Position numbers and translations under genes: made by a program
The notes under the pieces: generated by a model
The model's database searches: none
Seen by the model: only the letters and a program-made list of their open reading frames with translations
What the model was told of the DNA's origin: nothing
Shown here: one piece after another, positions 52,107-59,709 of the stretch
How the letters are laid out: the number at the start of each line of letters is the position of its first letter
How positions within the stretch are numbered: position 1 is the stretch's first letter
Origin: UBA8752 sp002172485
GTDB taxonomy: Bacteria > Bacteroidota > Bacteroidia > Flavobacteriales_D > Sanyastnellaceae
DNA length: 64,000 bases
Assembly: GCA_042089915.1 (NCBI GenBank)
Contig: JBELJZ010000011.1
Location: 1 to 64,000, forward strand
Direction of reading: 5' to 3'

Positions 52107-53008
52107 GCTTGAAGGGCGGCAAGGGCCGCTGCGCTTTTGAGGCTGATGTCTAAGCTGGCGGGGCTGTGGGTCAACCATCCCAAGGAGACGAAATCGACAC
52201 CCGCCAAGCCATAGGCCCGCACGGTATCCGGCGTCAATCCCCCGCTGGCTTCCGTCGGGACACGTCCCGCGATCCAATCCACAGCCTCCTTGGCCTCGTC
52301 CGGAGTGAAATTGTCGAGGAGCAATCGGTCCACACCGCCAGCATCCAAGGCGGCGCGCACCTCTGTCATGTCGCGCACCTCCACCACCACCGGCACCGGA
52401 CGCGACACGGCTTTCAAATGGCGATGCGCACCGTCCACCGCATCCCGGACACTTCCGGCATAATCGATGTGGTTGTCCTTGATGAGGACCTGATCATACA
52501 GGCCCATGCGGTGGTTCACCCCACCTCCGATGACCACGGCCTGCTTCTCGAACAGCCGAAGTCCAGGGGTTGTCTTGCGGGTGTCCAGAACGCGGGTCGG
52601 TGTGCCCTCCAGTGCCTCCACTGCCAGGCGCGTGGCTGACGCGACACCACTCATGCGCTGCATGAAATTCAAGGCGAGCCGCTCCGCCGTCAGGATCTGA
52701 GCGGCTGAGCCCTCGACCCGGGCGACCACCACACCGGGCGACACCCGGTCTCCGTCCTCTGCCATCCGGTGAAACGCCACCTGCGGCGCCCCGTAGGCAA
52801 ACACGGCCTCCGCCACGGCCAATCCGGCCAGCACCCCCTCTCCCTTCACGAGAAATCCAGCAGCCTCCCGGGCGTCTTGAGGCACACACGCCGCCGAGGT
52901 GATGTCCCCGCTGCCGATGTCCTCGCGCCACGCCACAGCGATGGCCTCCTTCATGGGGTCGGGCAAGGCCGCATACGCGGGCGCATCCAACGGTCGTGAA
53001 TCCGTCAT
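52103..53008 (-). CDS. nadC: Nicotinate-nucleotide pyrophosphorylase (quinolinate phosphoribosyltransferase)
   Basis: 301 residues from the ATG at 53008. Converts quinolinate plus PRPP to nicotinate mononucleotide in NAD synthesis. Marks: WREDIGSGDITSAACV, the NFMQRMSGVASAT helix, VLDTRKTTPGLRLFEKQAVVIGGG, HRMGLYDQVLIKDNHI, LLLDNFTP, and EASGGLTPDTVRAYG. Together with the NadR-like/PnuC genes at 57018-58123 it gives two NAD routes in the window. nadA and nadB are not here. TAACTTGC ends 5 nt before the ATG. Confidence 0.98.
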   Translation of the reverse strand: MTDSRPLDAPAYAALPDPMKEAIAVAWREDIGSGDITSAACVPQDAREAAGFLVKGEGVLAGLAVAEAVFAYGAPQVAFHRMAEDGDRVSPGVVVARVEGSAAQILTAERLALNFMQRMSGVASATRLAVEALEGTPTRVLDTRKTTPGLRLFEKQAVVIGGGVNHRMGLYDQVLIKDNHIDYAGSVRDAVDGAHRHLKAVSRPVPVVVEVRDMTEVRAALDAGGVDRLLLDNFTPDEAKEAVDWIAGRVPTEASGGLTPDTVRAYGLAGVDFVSLGWLTHSPASLDISLKSAAALAALQA

Positions 53009-53013
53009 CGGCG

Positions 53014-53021
53014 GCAAGTTA
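53014..53021 (-). promoter_or_regulatory. -7-like element TAACTTGC of nadC
   Basis: 5 nt before the nadC ATG, in the 32-nt divergent region shared with rlmH. Weak TTTG half. Confidence 0.35.
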
Positions 53022-53040
53022 ATTCGACGGACCTTCGGGC

Positions 53041-53517
53041 ATGCGCATTTCCCTCATCGTCATTGGCAAGACGTCCACACCATGGTTGAAACAGGGCATC
53101 GATGAGTATGTCAAGCGGCTCGCCCGTTATGCCCCCTTCCAATATGTGGAGCTCCCCGACGTGAAACTGCGCAATGCCCGCATCACCCAAGACCAACTCA
53201 AAGCGGCCGAGGCCCCGGTTCTGCTCAAGGCCATTGGGGATGCAGACCATGTCGTGCTCCTCGACGAGCGCGGGAAACAACCGCGCAGCGTGGAACTCGC
53301 GAAGTGGATGGAGGACCGGCACCACCGGGGCATCCGCCACCTCGCCCTCGTGGTGGGCGGAACGTATGGATTCGCGCCGGAAGTGCTCGCCAAGGCTGCA
53401 GAGAAGCTCTCCTTGAGCTCCCTGACCTTCAGTCATCAGATGATTCGGCTGCTGGCCGTGGAACAGCTCTATCGCGCGCAGACCATTCTGCGCGGAGAGC
53501 CGTATCACCACGAATGA
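53041..53517 (+). CDS. rlmH: 23S rRNA (pseudouridine1915-N3)-methyltransferase RlmH
   Basis: 158 residues. SPOUT-fold methyltransferase acting on helix 69 of the 23S rRNA. Marks: ISLIVIGKT start, VVLLDERGKQPRSVELAKWM, LVVGGTYGFAPEVL with the knot SAM loop, and the C-terminal QMIRLLAVEQLYRAQTILRG then EPYHH. Its TGA abuts the convergent atpC stop (TGATCA, zero spacer). Confidence 0.97.
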   Translation: MRISLIVIGKTSTPWLKQGIDEYVKRLARYAPFQYVELPDVKLRNARITQDQLKAAEAPVLLKAIGDADHVVLLDERGKQPRSVELAKWMEDRHHRGIRHLALVVGGTYGFAPEVLAKAAEKLSLSSLTFSHQMIRLLAVEQLYRAQTILRGEPYHHE

Positions 53518-53751
53518 TCAGCTGGCGAGGATGAGGACCTTGTCGTTGAGGACCTCCACCGTTCCGCCATTCAGGTCGAACGTCTTTTCGCCTTCACCCG
53601 TGTCCACCTTCACCGTGCCCTGCTGGAGCGTGGTGATCATGGCCGCATGGTTGGCGAGCACACCCATGGCTCCGTCTGAACCTGGAAGGAACACGTGACG
53701 GGCTTCCCCTTCGAAGAGGACGGCGTCGGGCGTGAGAATCTCGACTTTCAT
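53518..53751 (-). CDS. atpC: ATP synthase F1 epsilon subunit, short form
   Basis: 77 residues: the N-terminal beta-sandwich only (MKVEILTPDAVLFEGEARHV, FLPGSDGAMGVLANHAAMIT, GGTVEVLNDKVLIL). The C-terminal helical hairpin that in E. coli inhibits the enzyme is absent, as in other Bacteroidota. Start overlaps the atpD stop by one base (TGATG). Stop directly abuts the facing rlmH stop. Confidence 0.95.
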   Translation of the reverse strand: MKVEILTPDAVLFEGEARHVFLPGSDGAMGVLANHAAMITTLQQGTVKVDTGEGEKTFDLNGGTVEVLNDKVLILAS

Positions 53752-55265
53752 CAGGCTTCGCTTTCAGCGAGCATCTTCTCACCCGCCTCGATGACCTCGT
53801 CGATGTTGCCCTTCAGGTTGAAGGCCGCCTCCGGATACTGGTCGAGATCGCCATTGAGAATCATGTTGAAGCCCTTGATGGTGTCCTCGATGGAGACGAG
53901 CACACCCGGGATGCCGGTAAACTGCTCGGCCACGTGGAACGGCTGGGACAGGAAGCGCTGAACGCGGCGGGCGCGGTGCACCACCTGCTTGTCCTCCTCG
54001 CTGAGCTCGTCCATACCGAGGATGGCAATGATGTCCTGCAGCTCGACGTAACGTTGGAGGGTCTCCTTGACGCGTTCTGCCGTGCGGTAGTGCTCGTCGC
54101 CGACCACCTCTGGGGTGAGGATGCGGGACGTGGAGTCGAGCGGGTCCACAGCCGGGTAGATGCCGAGAGAGGCAATCTTCCGGGACAACACCGTCGTGGC
54201 GTCGAGGTGGGCAAACGTCGTGGCGGGAGCCGGGTCAGTGAGGTCGTCTGCGGGAACGTAGACGGCCTGCACGGAGGTGATGGAGCCCTTCTTGGTGGAG
54301 GTGATGCGCTCCTGCATGGCGCCCATCTCGGTGGCCAGCGTCGGCTGGTAGCCCACAGCGGACGGCATCCGGCCGAGGAGGGCAGACACCTCAGAACCGG
54401 CCTGCGTGAAGCGGAAGATGTTGTCGATGAAGAACAGAATGTCTTTACCAGCGCCTTCACCACCGCCATCGCGGAAATACTCGGCGACAGACAGACCGCT
54501 CAACGCCACACGGGCACGGGATCCGGGAGGCTCGTTCATTTGACCGAACACGAGGGTGGCCTGGCTCTTGGCGAGCTCGTCCATGTCCACCTTCGACAGG
54601 TCCCAACCGCCTTCCTCCATGCTCTTCTCGAAAGCCTCGCCGTACTTGATGACGCCGGACTCGATCATCTCGCGGAGGAGGTCGTTTCCTTCACGGGTGC
54701 GCTCTCCCACACCGGCGAACACGGACAAACCGTCGTGGCCCTTGGCGATGTTGTTGATGAGCTCCATGATGAGGACCGTCTTGCCCACACCGGCCCCGCC
54801 GAAGAGGCCAATCTTACCTCCCTTGGCGTAGGGCTCGATCAGGTCGATCACCTTGATGCCCGTGAACAGGATCTCGGTGGAGGTGCTCAGCTCTTCAAAC
54901 TTCGGGGCAGCCTGGTGGATCTCCCGCGGACCGGCCGATTCGACCTTGCCGCCGGCGATGCCGTCAATCGCTTGACCCGTCACATTGAAAAGGCGACCCT
55001 TGATGGCTTCACCCGTGGGCATGCTCATGGCGCGGCCCATGACCTTCACGGGCATGCCGCGGCGCAATCCCTCAGTGGCGTCCATGGCAATGGCGCGGAC
55101 GGTGTCCTCACCAATGTGCTTCTGGCACTCCATAACGAGCGGGGGTTGACCTTCCCGCTCCACCTCGAGGGCTTCCAGGATTTTGGGTAGGGCCATGCCA
55201 GAGGGGAAACTGATGTCCACAACCGGACCGATGACTTGTTGGATGGAACCGACGTTCTGGCTCAT
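53751..55265 (-). CDS. atpD: ATP synthase F1 beta subunit
   Basis: 504 residues from the ATG at 55265. Catalytic nucleotide-binding subunit of the F1Fo ATPase. Walker A GGAGVGKTVLIMELI, Walker B region DILFFIDNIFRFTQAGSEVSALLGRMPSAVG, the catalytic Glu in GVGERTREGNDL, and the DELSEEDKQVV loop. Only atpD and atpC are here; the remaining atp genes are elsewhere, a split seen in Bacteroidota. Driven by a perfect TATTTTTG element. Confidence 0.99.
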   Translation of the reverse strand: MSQNVGSIQQVIGPVVDISFPSGMALPKILEALEVEREGQPPLVMECQKHIGEDTVRAIAMDATEGLRRGMPVKVMGRAMSMPTGEAIKGRLFNVTGQAIDGIAGGKVESAGPREIHQAAPKFEELSTSTEILFTGIKVIDLIEPYAKGGKIGLFGGAGVGKTVLIMELINNIAKGHDGLSVFAGVGERTREGNDLLREMIESGVIKYGEAFEKSMEEGGWDLSKVDMDELAKSQATLVFGQMNEPPGSRARVALSGLSVAEYFRDGGGEGAGKDILFFIDNIFRFTQAGSEVSALLGRMPSAVGYQPTLATEMGAMQERITSTKKGSITSVQAVYVPADDLTDPAPATTFAHLDATTVLSRKIASLGIYPAVDPLDSTSRILTPEVVGDEHYRTAERVKETLQRYVELQDIIAILGMDELSEEDKQVVHRARRVQRFLSQPFHVAEQFTGIPGVLVSIEDTIKGFNMILNGDLDQYPEAAFNLKGNIDEVIEAGEKMLAESEA

Positions 55266-55318
55266 TTCGGCGATGATTGACGCGTGTGTAACGGGGTGAA
55301 TCCACCCGTATTTGGGCG

Positions 55319-55326
55319 CAAAAATA
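55319..55326 (-). promoter_or_regulatory. -7 element TATTTTTG of atpDC
   Basis: Perfect TAnnTTTG match, 53 nt before the atpD ATG, the longest leader among the promoters seen here. The 189-nt gap 55266-55454 to ribF holds this and the ribF element and no supportable gene. Confidence 0.65.
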
Positions 55327-55440
55327 ACCCAAACGGACCACGTGGAAAGCCCTCCGTTCACAAGGTGGGCCACAGGAGTTTTCAACGCCATGAAATTTGC
55401 CTCCGGTGCCGGTTTCTGGGCGGGCGACATCCTGCCCGGC

Positions 55441-55448
55441 TACTTTTG
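55441..55448 (+). promoter_or_regulatory. -7 element TACTTTTG of ribF
   Basis: Perfect match, 6 nt before the GTG start at 55455, so the leader would be only a couple of bases. Confidence 0.6.
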
Positions 55449-55454
55449 ACCTTC

Positions 55455-56426
55455 GTGAAGCTTCACCACGGCCTTCCCCACTTTCCTCCCGGCCCACGTC
55501 GGATCGTCACCACGGGCACCTTTGACGGCGTGCACCTCGGCCACCAGGCGCTGCTAGGCTGGATGGTAGACCAGGCCAAGAACGATGGCGCAGAGACCGT
55601 GGTCCTCACATTCGACCCCCACCCGAGAAAGGTGCTCTTCGGCGAGAACAGCGGGCTGGAGCTGCTGCAGTCCCTGGACCAGCGGGCGCATTCACTCGAA
55701 GCCACTGGACTCGACCACCTCGTGGTCCAGCCTTTTGACCGCGCCTTCTCCCGACTGCATCCGGTGGATTTCGTGCGAGACGTCCTCGTGCGGGGGCTCG
55801 GGTGCACCACCGTCGTCGTCGGCCACGACCACCGCTTTGGAGCAGGCCGCGAGGGCAATGAAGAGCTGCTGCGAGAATGCGGGGAGACCTACGGATTCGA
55901 CGTCATCCACATTCCGCCCCACATCGAGGATGAATTGACCGTGTCCAGCACGAAAATCCGACAGCGCCTGCGCGATGGCGATGTGGCCGGGGCCCACACC
56001 CTGATGGGACACCCCTTCCAATGGGCAGGCCACGTGGTTCGCGGAGATGGCCGGGGACGTCACCTCGGTTTCCCCACCGCCAACCTCGACGCACTCGAGC
56101 TGGACCAGATCCTGCCCGCAGCGGGGGTCTACGCCGTCGAGGTCGATTGGGAACACAATCCCAACGACCAGCCTCAGTCAGCCATGGTCCACATTGGGCC
56201 GCGCCCCACATTCGAAGATGCCGAGGCCGGTCCGCGTGTGGAGGTCCATCTCCTGGAAGCGAGCCAACCCGACCTGTATGGACAGTCGCTCGCACTCTCC
56301 TTTGTGGATCGGCTGCGGGACGTCCAGAAATTCGAGTCCAAGGACGACCTGATCACCCAGCTTCACCAGGACGCCAAGGCCGCGAAATCCAAGCTGCCGC
56401 AACGAACTGACTCCAACCGCCGTTGA
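55455..56426 (+). CDS. ribF: Bifunctional riboflavin kinase/FAD synthetase
   Basis: 323 residues from a GTG at 55455, chosen because a perfect -7 element precedes it. N-terminal FMN adenylyltransferase domain (about 1-180): VTTGTFDGVHLGHQALLGWM, VLTFDPHPRKVLFG, GHDHRFGAGREGN and TVSSTKIRQRLRDGDV. C-terminal riboflavin kinase domain (about 185-305): GRGRHLGFPTANL and the Glu nucleophile region PRVEVHLLEAS. Produces FMN and FAD; murB and other flavoenzymes use the product. Confidence 0.97.
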   Translation: MKLHHGLPHFPPGPRRIVTTGTFDGVHLGHQALLGWMVDQAKNDGAETVVLTFDPHPRKVLFGENSGLELLQSLDQRAHSLEATGLDHLVVQPFDRAFSRLHPVDFVRDVLVRGLGCTTVVVGHDHRFGAGREGNEELLRECGETYGFDVIHIPPHIEDELTVSSTKIRQRLRDGDVAGAHTLMGHPFQWAGHVVRGDGRGRHLGFPTANLDALELDQILPAAGVYAVEVDWEHNPNDQPQSAMVHIGPRPTFEDAEAGPRVEVHLLEASQPDLYGQSLALSFVDRLRDVQKFESKDDLITQLHQDAKAAKSKLPQRTDSNRR

Positions 56427-56433
56427 TTGCACG

Positions 56434-57036
56434 ATGGCCCGCCCTCTGACCCGCCTTCTGCTCCTGGCCACAGTGCTGCTCTCGGTCCACACGACACGGG
56501 GACAAGCAGGCTGGGACACAGCGCGGGTCTGGACCGATTTTGAAGCCGCCCTCCAACGACCAGAACGGGTGCTTCGCCTGGACCTTTCGAAGGCCAAATG
56601 GAAGGAGGTGGACCACCGGCTGCGCCGCTTCCGCAACCTCCGCGAATTGGTGCTGGACAAAAACGGCATTGACACCATTCCCCCGTGGATGGGCGAACTC
56701 AAAACGGTGGAGCGCCTGAGCCTGAGGTCCAATCGAATTCGCTTTCTCCCTCCCGGCATCCTCGACATGGAAAACCTTCGGGAACTCAACGTCGCAGACA
56801 ACGAGGTGGAGGGCATTCCCGAAGACATCGACCACCTTCAGAATCTGCGACACCTCATCCTCTGGTCCAACCTCATTGGCCACTTCCCCCCTTCCCTGAG
56901 CCAGCTCGACAGTTTGCAGACCCTCGATTTGCTGCACAACGAAATGTCCCTCGAGGAGCAGACGTGGGTGCGGGAACTCCTGCCGGGAAGGACGCTGCAT
57001 TTCAGTGAACCCTGCCGATGTCGGTTCGACGATTGA
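56434..57036 (+). CDS. Secreted leucine-rich-repeat protein
   Basis: 200 residues; signal peptide residues 1-24 (RGQAG region). Five to six LRRs of about 23 residues, e.g. LRELVLDKNGIDTIPPWMGELK, VERLSLRSNRIRFLPPGILDM, LRELNVADNEVEGIPEDIDHL and LRHLILWSNLIGHFPPSLSQL (plant-type LxxLxLxxNxLxxIP consensus). Short Cys-ending C terminus (EPCRCRFDD). Probably a periplasmic or surface binding protein of unknown ligand. Overlaps the next gene by 19 nt. Confidence 0.85.
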   Translation: MARPLTRLLLLATVLLSVHTTRGQAGWDTARVWTDFEAALQRPERVLRLDLSKAKWKEVDHRLRRFRNLRELVLDKNGIDTIPPWMGELKTVERLSLRSNRIRFLPPGILDMENLRELNVADNEVEGIPEDIDHLQNLRHLILWSNLIGHFPPSLSQLDSLQTLDLLHNEMSLEEQTWVRELLPGRTLHFSEPCRCRFDD

Positions 57037-57557
57037 ACCGCCCCCCAGTCGTGGTGCTCACCGGGGTCGAAAATGCCGGGAAGTCCACGTTGTCTGCCGC
57101 ATTGTCTGCCGCACTCGGTTGGCCCCTGCTGGAAGAGGCGGCACGCACCGATGCTGCCGTGGTCGAAGGACGGACCACCCCCGAAGACCTGAAACGTCTG
57201 CTGTCTGGTTTCCGTGACACGTTGGGTGCCCTGCTCGGGCAAGGGGCGCCGGGCATCCTCTGCGATACCGGGGCGCTCGTCCTCGAAATGTGGTCGGAAA
57301 CCGCCTTCGACACCGCCCTTCCTGGCGCTGCTTCCCTTCAAAGCCAAACGGACCTCCACCTGCTTTGTCGGACGTTGCCGCACTGGGAGGCGGACCCCTT
57401 GCGGTCCATGCCCGAGCTCGCCGCCCGGCAGCAATTGGAAGCCCAATACGTGCGACGGCTGGACGACCGCAAGCTGCCGTGGATCGATGTGCCGGTCCTG
57501 CCGTTGGAAAAGCGCGTTGAATTCGCGCGTCATGCCATCTTGAGCGCCTTGACATGA
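57018..57557 (+). CDS. NadR-like AAA-type ATPase, probable ribosylnicotinamide kinase
   Basis: 179 residues. P-loop protein: VVLTGVENAGKSTLSAALSAAL at residues 11-32 (Walker A GVENAGKST), a LLEEAAR segment, LCDTGALVLEMW with the second Asp, and RRLDDRKLPWIDV. This is the AAA_28/NadR kinase-domain layout, without the nucleotidyltransferase half. The NMN/ribosylnicotinamide transporter gene pnuC overlaps it by 4 nt, supporting a kinase acting on imported nicotinamide riboside. Confidence 0.8.
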   Translation: MSVRRLNRPPVVVLTGVENAGKSTLSAALSAALGWPLLEEAARTDAAVVEGRTTPEDLKRLLSGFRDTLGALLGQGAPGILCDTGALVLEMWSETAFDTALPGAASLQSQTDLHLLCRTLPHWEADPLRSMPELAARQQLEAQYVRRLDDRKLPWIDVPVLPLEKRVEFARHAILSALT

Positions 57558-58123
57558 GTGCGGACCACCCCACATTGACCCCGACCCGCTTCGAACGCAC
57601 CACGGAAGCCATTGCCGTGCTGCTCAGCTTGGGCTACACCTGGGGTTACCTACAAGGCTGGACACCGTGGTGCTTCCTGCCAGCCGCCCTGGGCGCAGCC
57701 ATGCTCGGTTGGCTTTGCTGGCGGCGCAACATCCTCGCGGAGGCCGCCCTGCAAGCCTTCTACGTGGCCTTTGCGGGCTATGGCGCTTGGCTGTCTTCCA
57801 ACGTTCAGGATTGGACCCCGCAGTCGGAGCCTTTGGCCTGGCACCTTGTTGCCATCGGCATCACCACAGCCATCACGTTGCTCACCGCATGGGGCCTCCG
57901 CCGCTACACGCGCAGTGCGTTGCCCCTGCCTGACGCGTTCACCACCGTGTTCAGCCTGTGGGCCACCTGGCTGATGGTCGAAAACCACCACGCCAACTGG
58001 GCCTATTGGATCGCCATCGATGCGGTTGCCATCGTCCTGTACGCAAAGCGCGGCCTTCCTCTCGGGGCCGCGCTCTACGCCATCTATCTGGGGATGGCCG
58101 TGATGGGGTGGTTCGGGCTTTGA
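57554..58123 (+). CDS. pnuC: Nicotinamide riboside/mononucleotide transporter PnuC
   Basis: 189 residues, about seven membrane helices. Facilitated diffusion transporter whose substrate is trapped by phosphorylation, consistent with the kinase-like gene upstream. Marks: LSLGYTWGYLQGW, ALQAFYVAFAGYGAW, and the signature end MVENHHANWAYWIAIDAVAIVLYAKRG. Convergent with tonB, 10-nt gap, no visible terminator. Confidence 0.92.
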   Translation: MSADHPTLTPTRFERTTEAIAVLLSLGYTWGYLQGWTPWCFLPAALGAAMLGWLCWRRNILAEAALQAFYVAFAGYGAWLSSNVQDWTPQSEPLAWHLVAIGITTAITLLTAWGLRRYTRSALPLPDAFTTVFSLWATWLMVENHHANWAYWIAIDAVAIVLYAKRGLPLGAALYAIYLGMAVMGWFGL

Positions 58124-58133
58124 ACCGTCCGCT

Positions 58134-58841
58134 TCAGCGGATGATGAATTTCACCGGAATGGTGTACTGCACGCTCACCGGCTTGCCTTGCTGGCGGCCG
58201 GGCTCGAAATCGGGCAGGGAGCTGACCACGCGGAGGGCTTCCTCGTCAAGACGGGGGTCCACCGGACGCAGCACACGCCCATCGCGCACCTTGCCGTCCT
58301 TGCCGACGACGAAGTAGACAAACACCGTGCCCTGAATGCCGGCATCCTTGGCGATCGGCGGATACTTGGTGTTGGAGCTGACGTACTTGATGATCTCCAG
58401 CTGCGTGCACTGGTCCCGCTCCGGACCGGTCTTGCTCTTGCACGGACCAAAGCCCGGCATGTCCTCGACGATCATGAAGGGGATGTCCTCCTCCACGACT
58501 TCTTCTTCCTCGACCTCGATGATCTCGATTTCGGTGTCTTCGTCGATTTCGATGTCCTCAATCTCCAGCTCCTCTTCAATCTCCTCCTCGTCGTCGACAA
58601 TCTCGATGACCGTGGTCTGCTGCGGAGGCGGCGGAGGTGGTGGTGGTGGGATGACGTTCACGGGGATGACCTCATCCTCGAGCAGGTCCACCTCGAAATC
58701 CAGGGCGCGGACGATGTTGACATCGTAGCTGGTCCAGGCCAAGGCGGCGAGCAACAGGGCGAGGACGGAGACGAAGCCAACCGAGCGCCAGGTGCCCCGC
58801 TTGTTCTCGAGGTCGGCTTGGGGTGTTTTGCGTGGCTGCAT
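58134..58841 (-). CDS. tonB: TonB-family energy transducer
   Basis: 235 residues from the ATG at 58841. N-terminal membrane anchor at about residues 20-42, an IPPPPPPPPPQQ stretch, then an exceptionally acidic segment (EEEIEEELEIEDIEIDEDTE) of about 50 residues in place of the usual Lys-Pro/Glu-Pro linker. C-terminal TonB domain: YPPIAKDAGIQGTVFVYFVV, DGRVLRPVDPRLDEEALRVV, DFEPGRQQGKPVSVQY. Transmits proton-motive force to TonB-dependent receptors; an exbBD pair is not in the window. Confidence 0.93.
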   Translation of the reverse strand: MQPRKTPQADLENKRGTWRSVGFVSVLALLLAALAWTSYDVNIVRALDFEVDLLEDEVIPVNVIPPPPPPPPPQQTTVIEIVDDEEEIEEELEIEDIEIDEDTEIEIIEVEEEEVVEEDIPFMIVEDMPGFGPCKSKTGPERDQCTQLEIIKYVSSNTKYPPIAKDAGIQGTVFVYFVVGKDGKVRDGRVLRPVDPRLDEEALRVVSSLPDFEPGRQQGKPVSVQYTIPVKFIIR

Positions 58842-58871
58842 GAGCTGTGTTTTGCTGGGCCGTACGGGCGG

Positions 58872-58879
58872 CCAAATTA
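58872..58879 (-). promoter_or_regulatory. -7-like element TAATTTGG upstream of tonB
   Basis: 30 nt before the tonB ATG, close to the end of vanZ. Imperfect TTTG half; tonB may also be read from the sprA-gcvH-vanZ run. Confidence 0.35.
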
Positions 58880-58881
58880 GT

Positions 58882-59313
58882 CTAAAGGATGCGCTTGCCC
58901 ATGGGCCACTCCAAATACAATGCCCGAAATGCACATCCGGCCGCGAGGAGTCCAAAAAGGTCGGCCAACACATCCGCCACATCGCGCCCGCGATCGAGGA
59001 ACACGATGCCTTGTGCCCATTCGAGCAACACAGCCATCATCCCTCCGCCAATCAGGACCAAAGGCCACGCCTGACGGCAGGACCAGTGACCAGCACGGCC
59101 CTTTCTCAGGGCAACCAGGGCCGACATGGCCCACAGGCCAAACAGGGCAGCATGCAAAACGAGGTCCACGCGCTGCTGGCTCCACCAATCTTGTCCGGAC
59201 AGCTCGGCGCCAGGCAACCCATGCAGGGCCACGACCACCGCAGTCATCGCCCAGTACGACAGGAAATTCCGTGCCGCGTGCGTCGTGCGGGACTCAGCCG
59301 ACCTCCGCGGCAT
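58882..59313 (-). CDS. VanZ-family membrane protein
   Basis: 143 residues. Four hydrophobic segments; the VanZ-like pattern is VDLVLHAALFGLWAMSALVAL and then LLEWAQGIVFLDRGRDVADVLAD followed by a membrane helix. VanZ-like proteins are widespread and of unknown function outside teicoplanin resistance. It overlaps the end of gcvH by 20 nt and lies between gcvH and tonB, an arrangement I associate with Flavobacteriia. Confidence 0.88.
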   Translation of the reverse strand: MPRRSAESRTTHAARNFLSYWAMTAVVVALHGLPGAELSGQDWWSQQRVDLVLHAALFGLWAMSALVALRKGRAGHWSCRQAWPLVLIGGGMMAVLLEWAQGIVFLDRGRDVADVLADLFGLLAAGCAFRALYLEWPMGKRIL

Positions 59314-59671
59314 AGGCCTCGGACGTCATCAAGCCACTCAAATCCGGCGCGCCGTCCAGCTTGATCTTGATGATCCAGCCCTCCCCGTACGGATCCTCGT
59401 TGATGAGGGCCGGGTTGTCTTCGAGGGCTTCGTTCAATTCCATCACGGTTCCGGCGATCGGCATGAACATGTCGCTGACGGTCTTCACGGCCTCGATGGT
59501 GCCGAACACCTCCTCCAGTTCCAGTTGCTCGTCTTCCGTTTCCACTTCGACAAAAACAATGTCACCCAGCTCGGATTGGGCGAAATCAGTGATGCCCACG
59601 GTGGCCACGTCTCCTTCAACGCGCACCCATTCGTGGTCCTTGGAGTAATGCAGGTCCTGAGGGAAGTTCAT
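59294..59671 (-). CDS. gcvH: Glycine cleavage system H protein
   Basis: 125 residues from the ATG at 59671. Lipoyl carrier of the glycine cleavage system. The lipoylated lysine is in TIEAVKTVSDMFMPIAG at about residue 64; start PQDLHYSKDHEWVRVEG and end GAPDLSGLMTSEAYAA are typical. TACATTCG ends 4 nt before the ATG, which also argues against a start six codons upstream. gcvT and gcvP are not here. Confidence 0.97.
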   Translation of the reverse strand: MNFPQDLHYSKDHEWVRVEGDVATVGITDFAQSELGDIVFVEVETEDEQLELEEVFGTIEAVKTVSDMFMPIAGTVMELNEALEDNPALINEDPYGEGWIIKIKLDGAPDLSGLMTSEAYAAEVG

Positions 59672-59675
59672 GGGG

Positions 59676-59683
59676 CGAATGTA
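59676..59683 (-). promoter_or_regulatory. -7-like element TACATTCG of gcvH
   Basis: 4 nt (CCCC) before the ATG; suggests gcvH can be transcribed independently of sprA. Confidence 0.4.
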
Positions 59684-59709
59684 ATCCACGCACCCCTCCC
59701 GTGCGCGGC

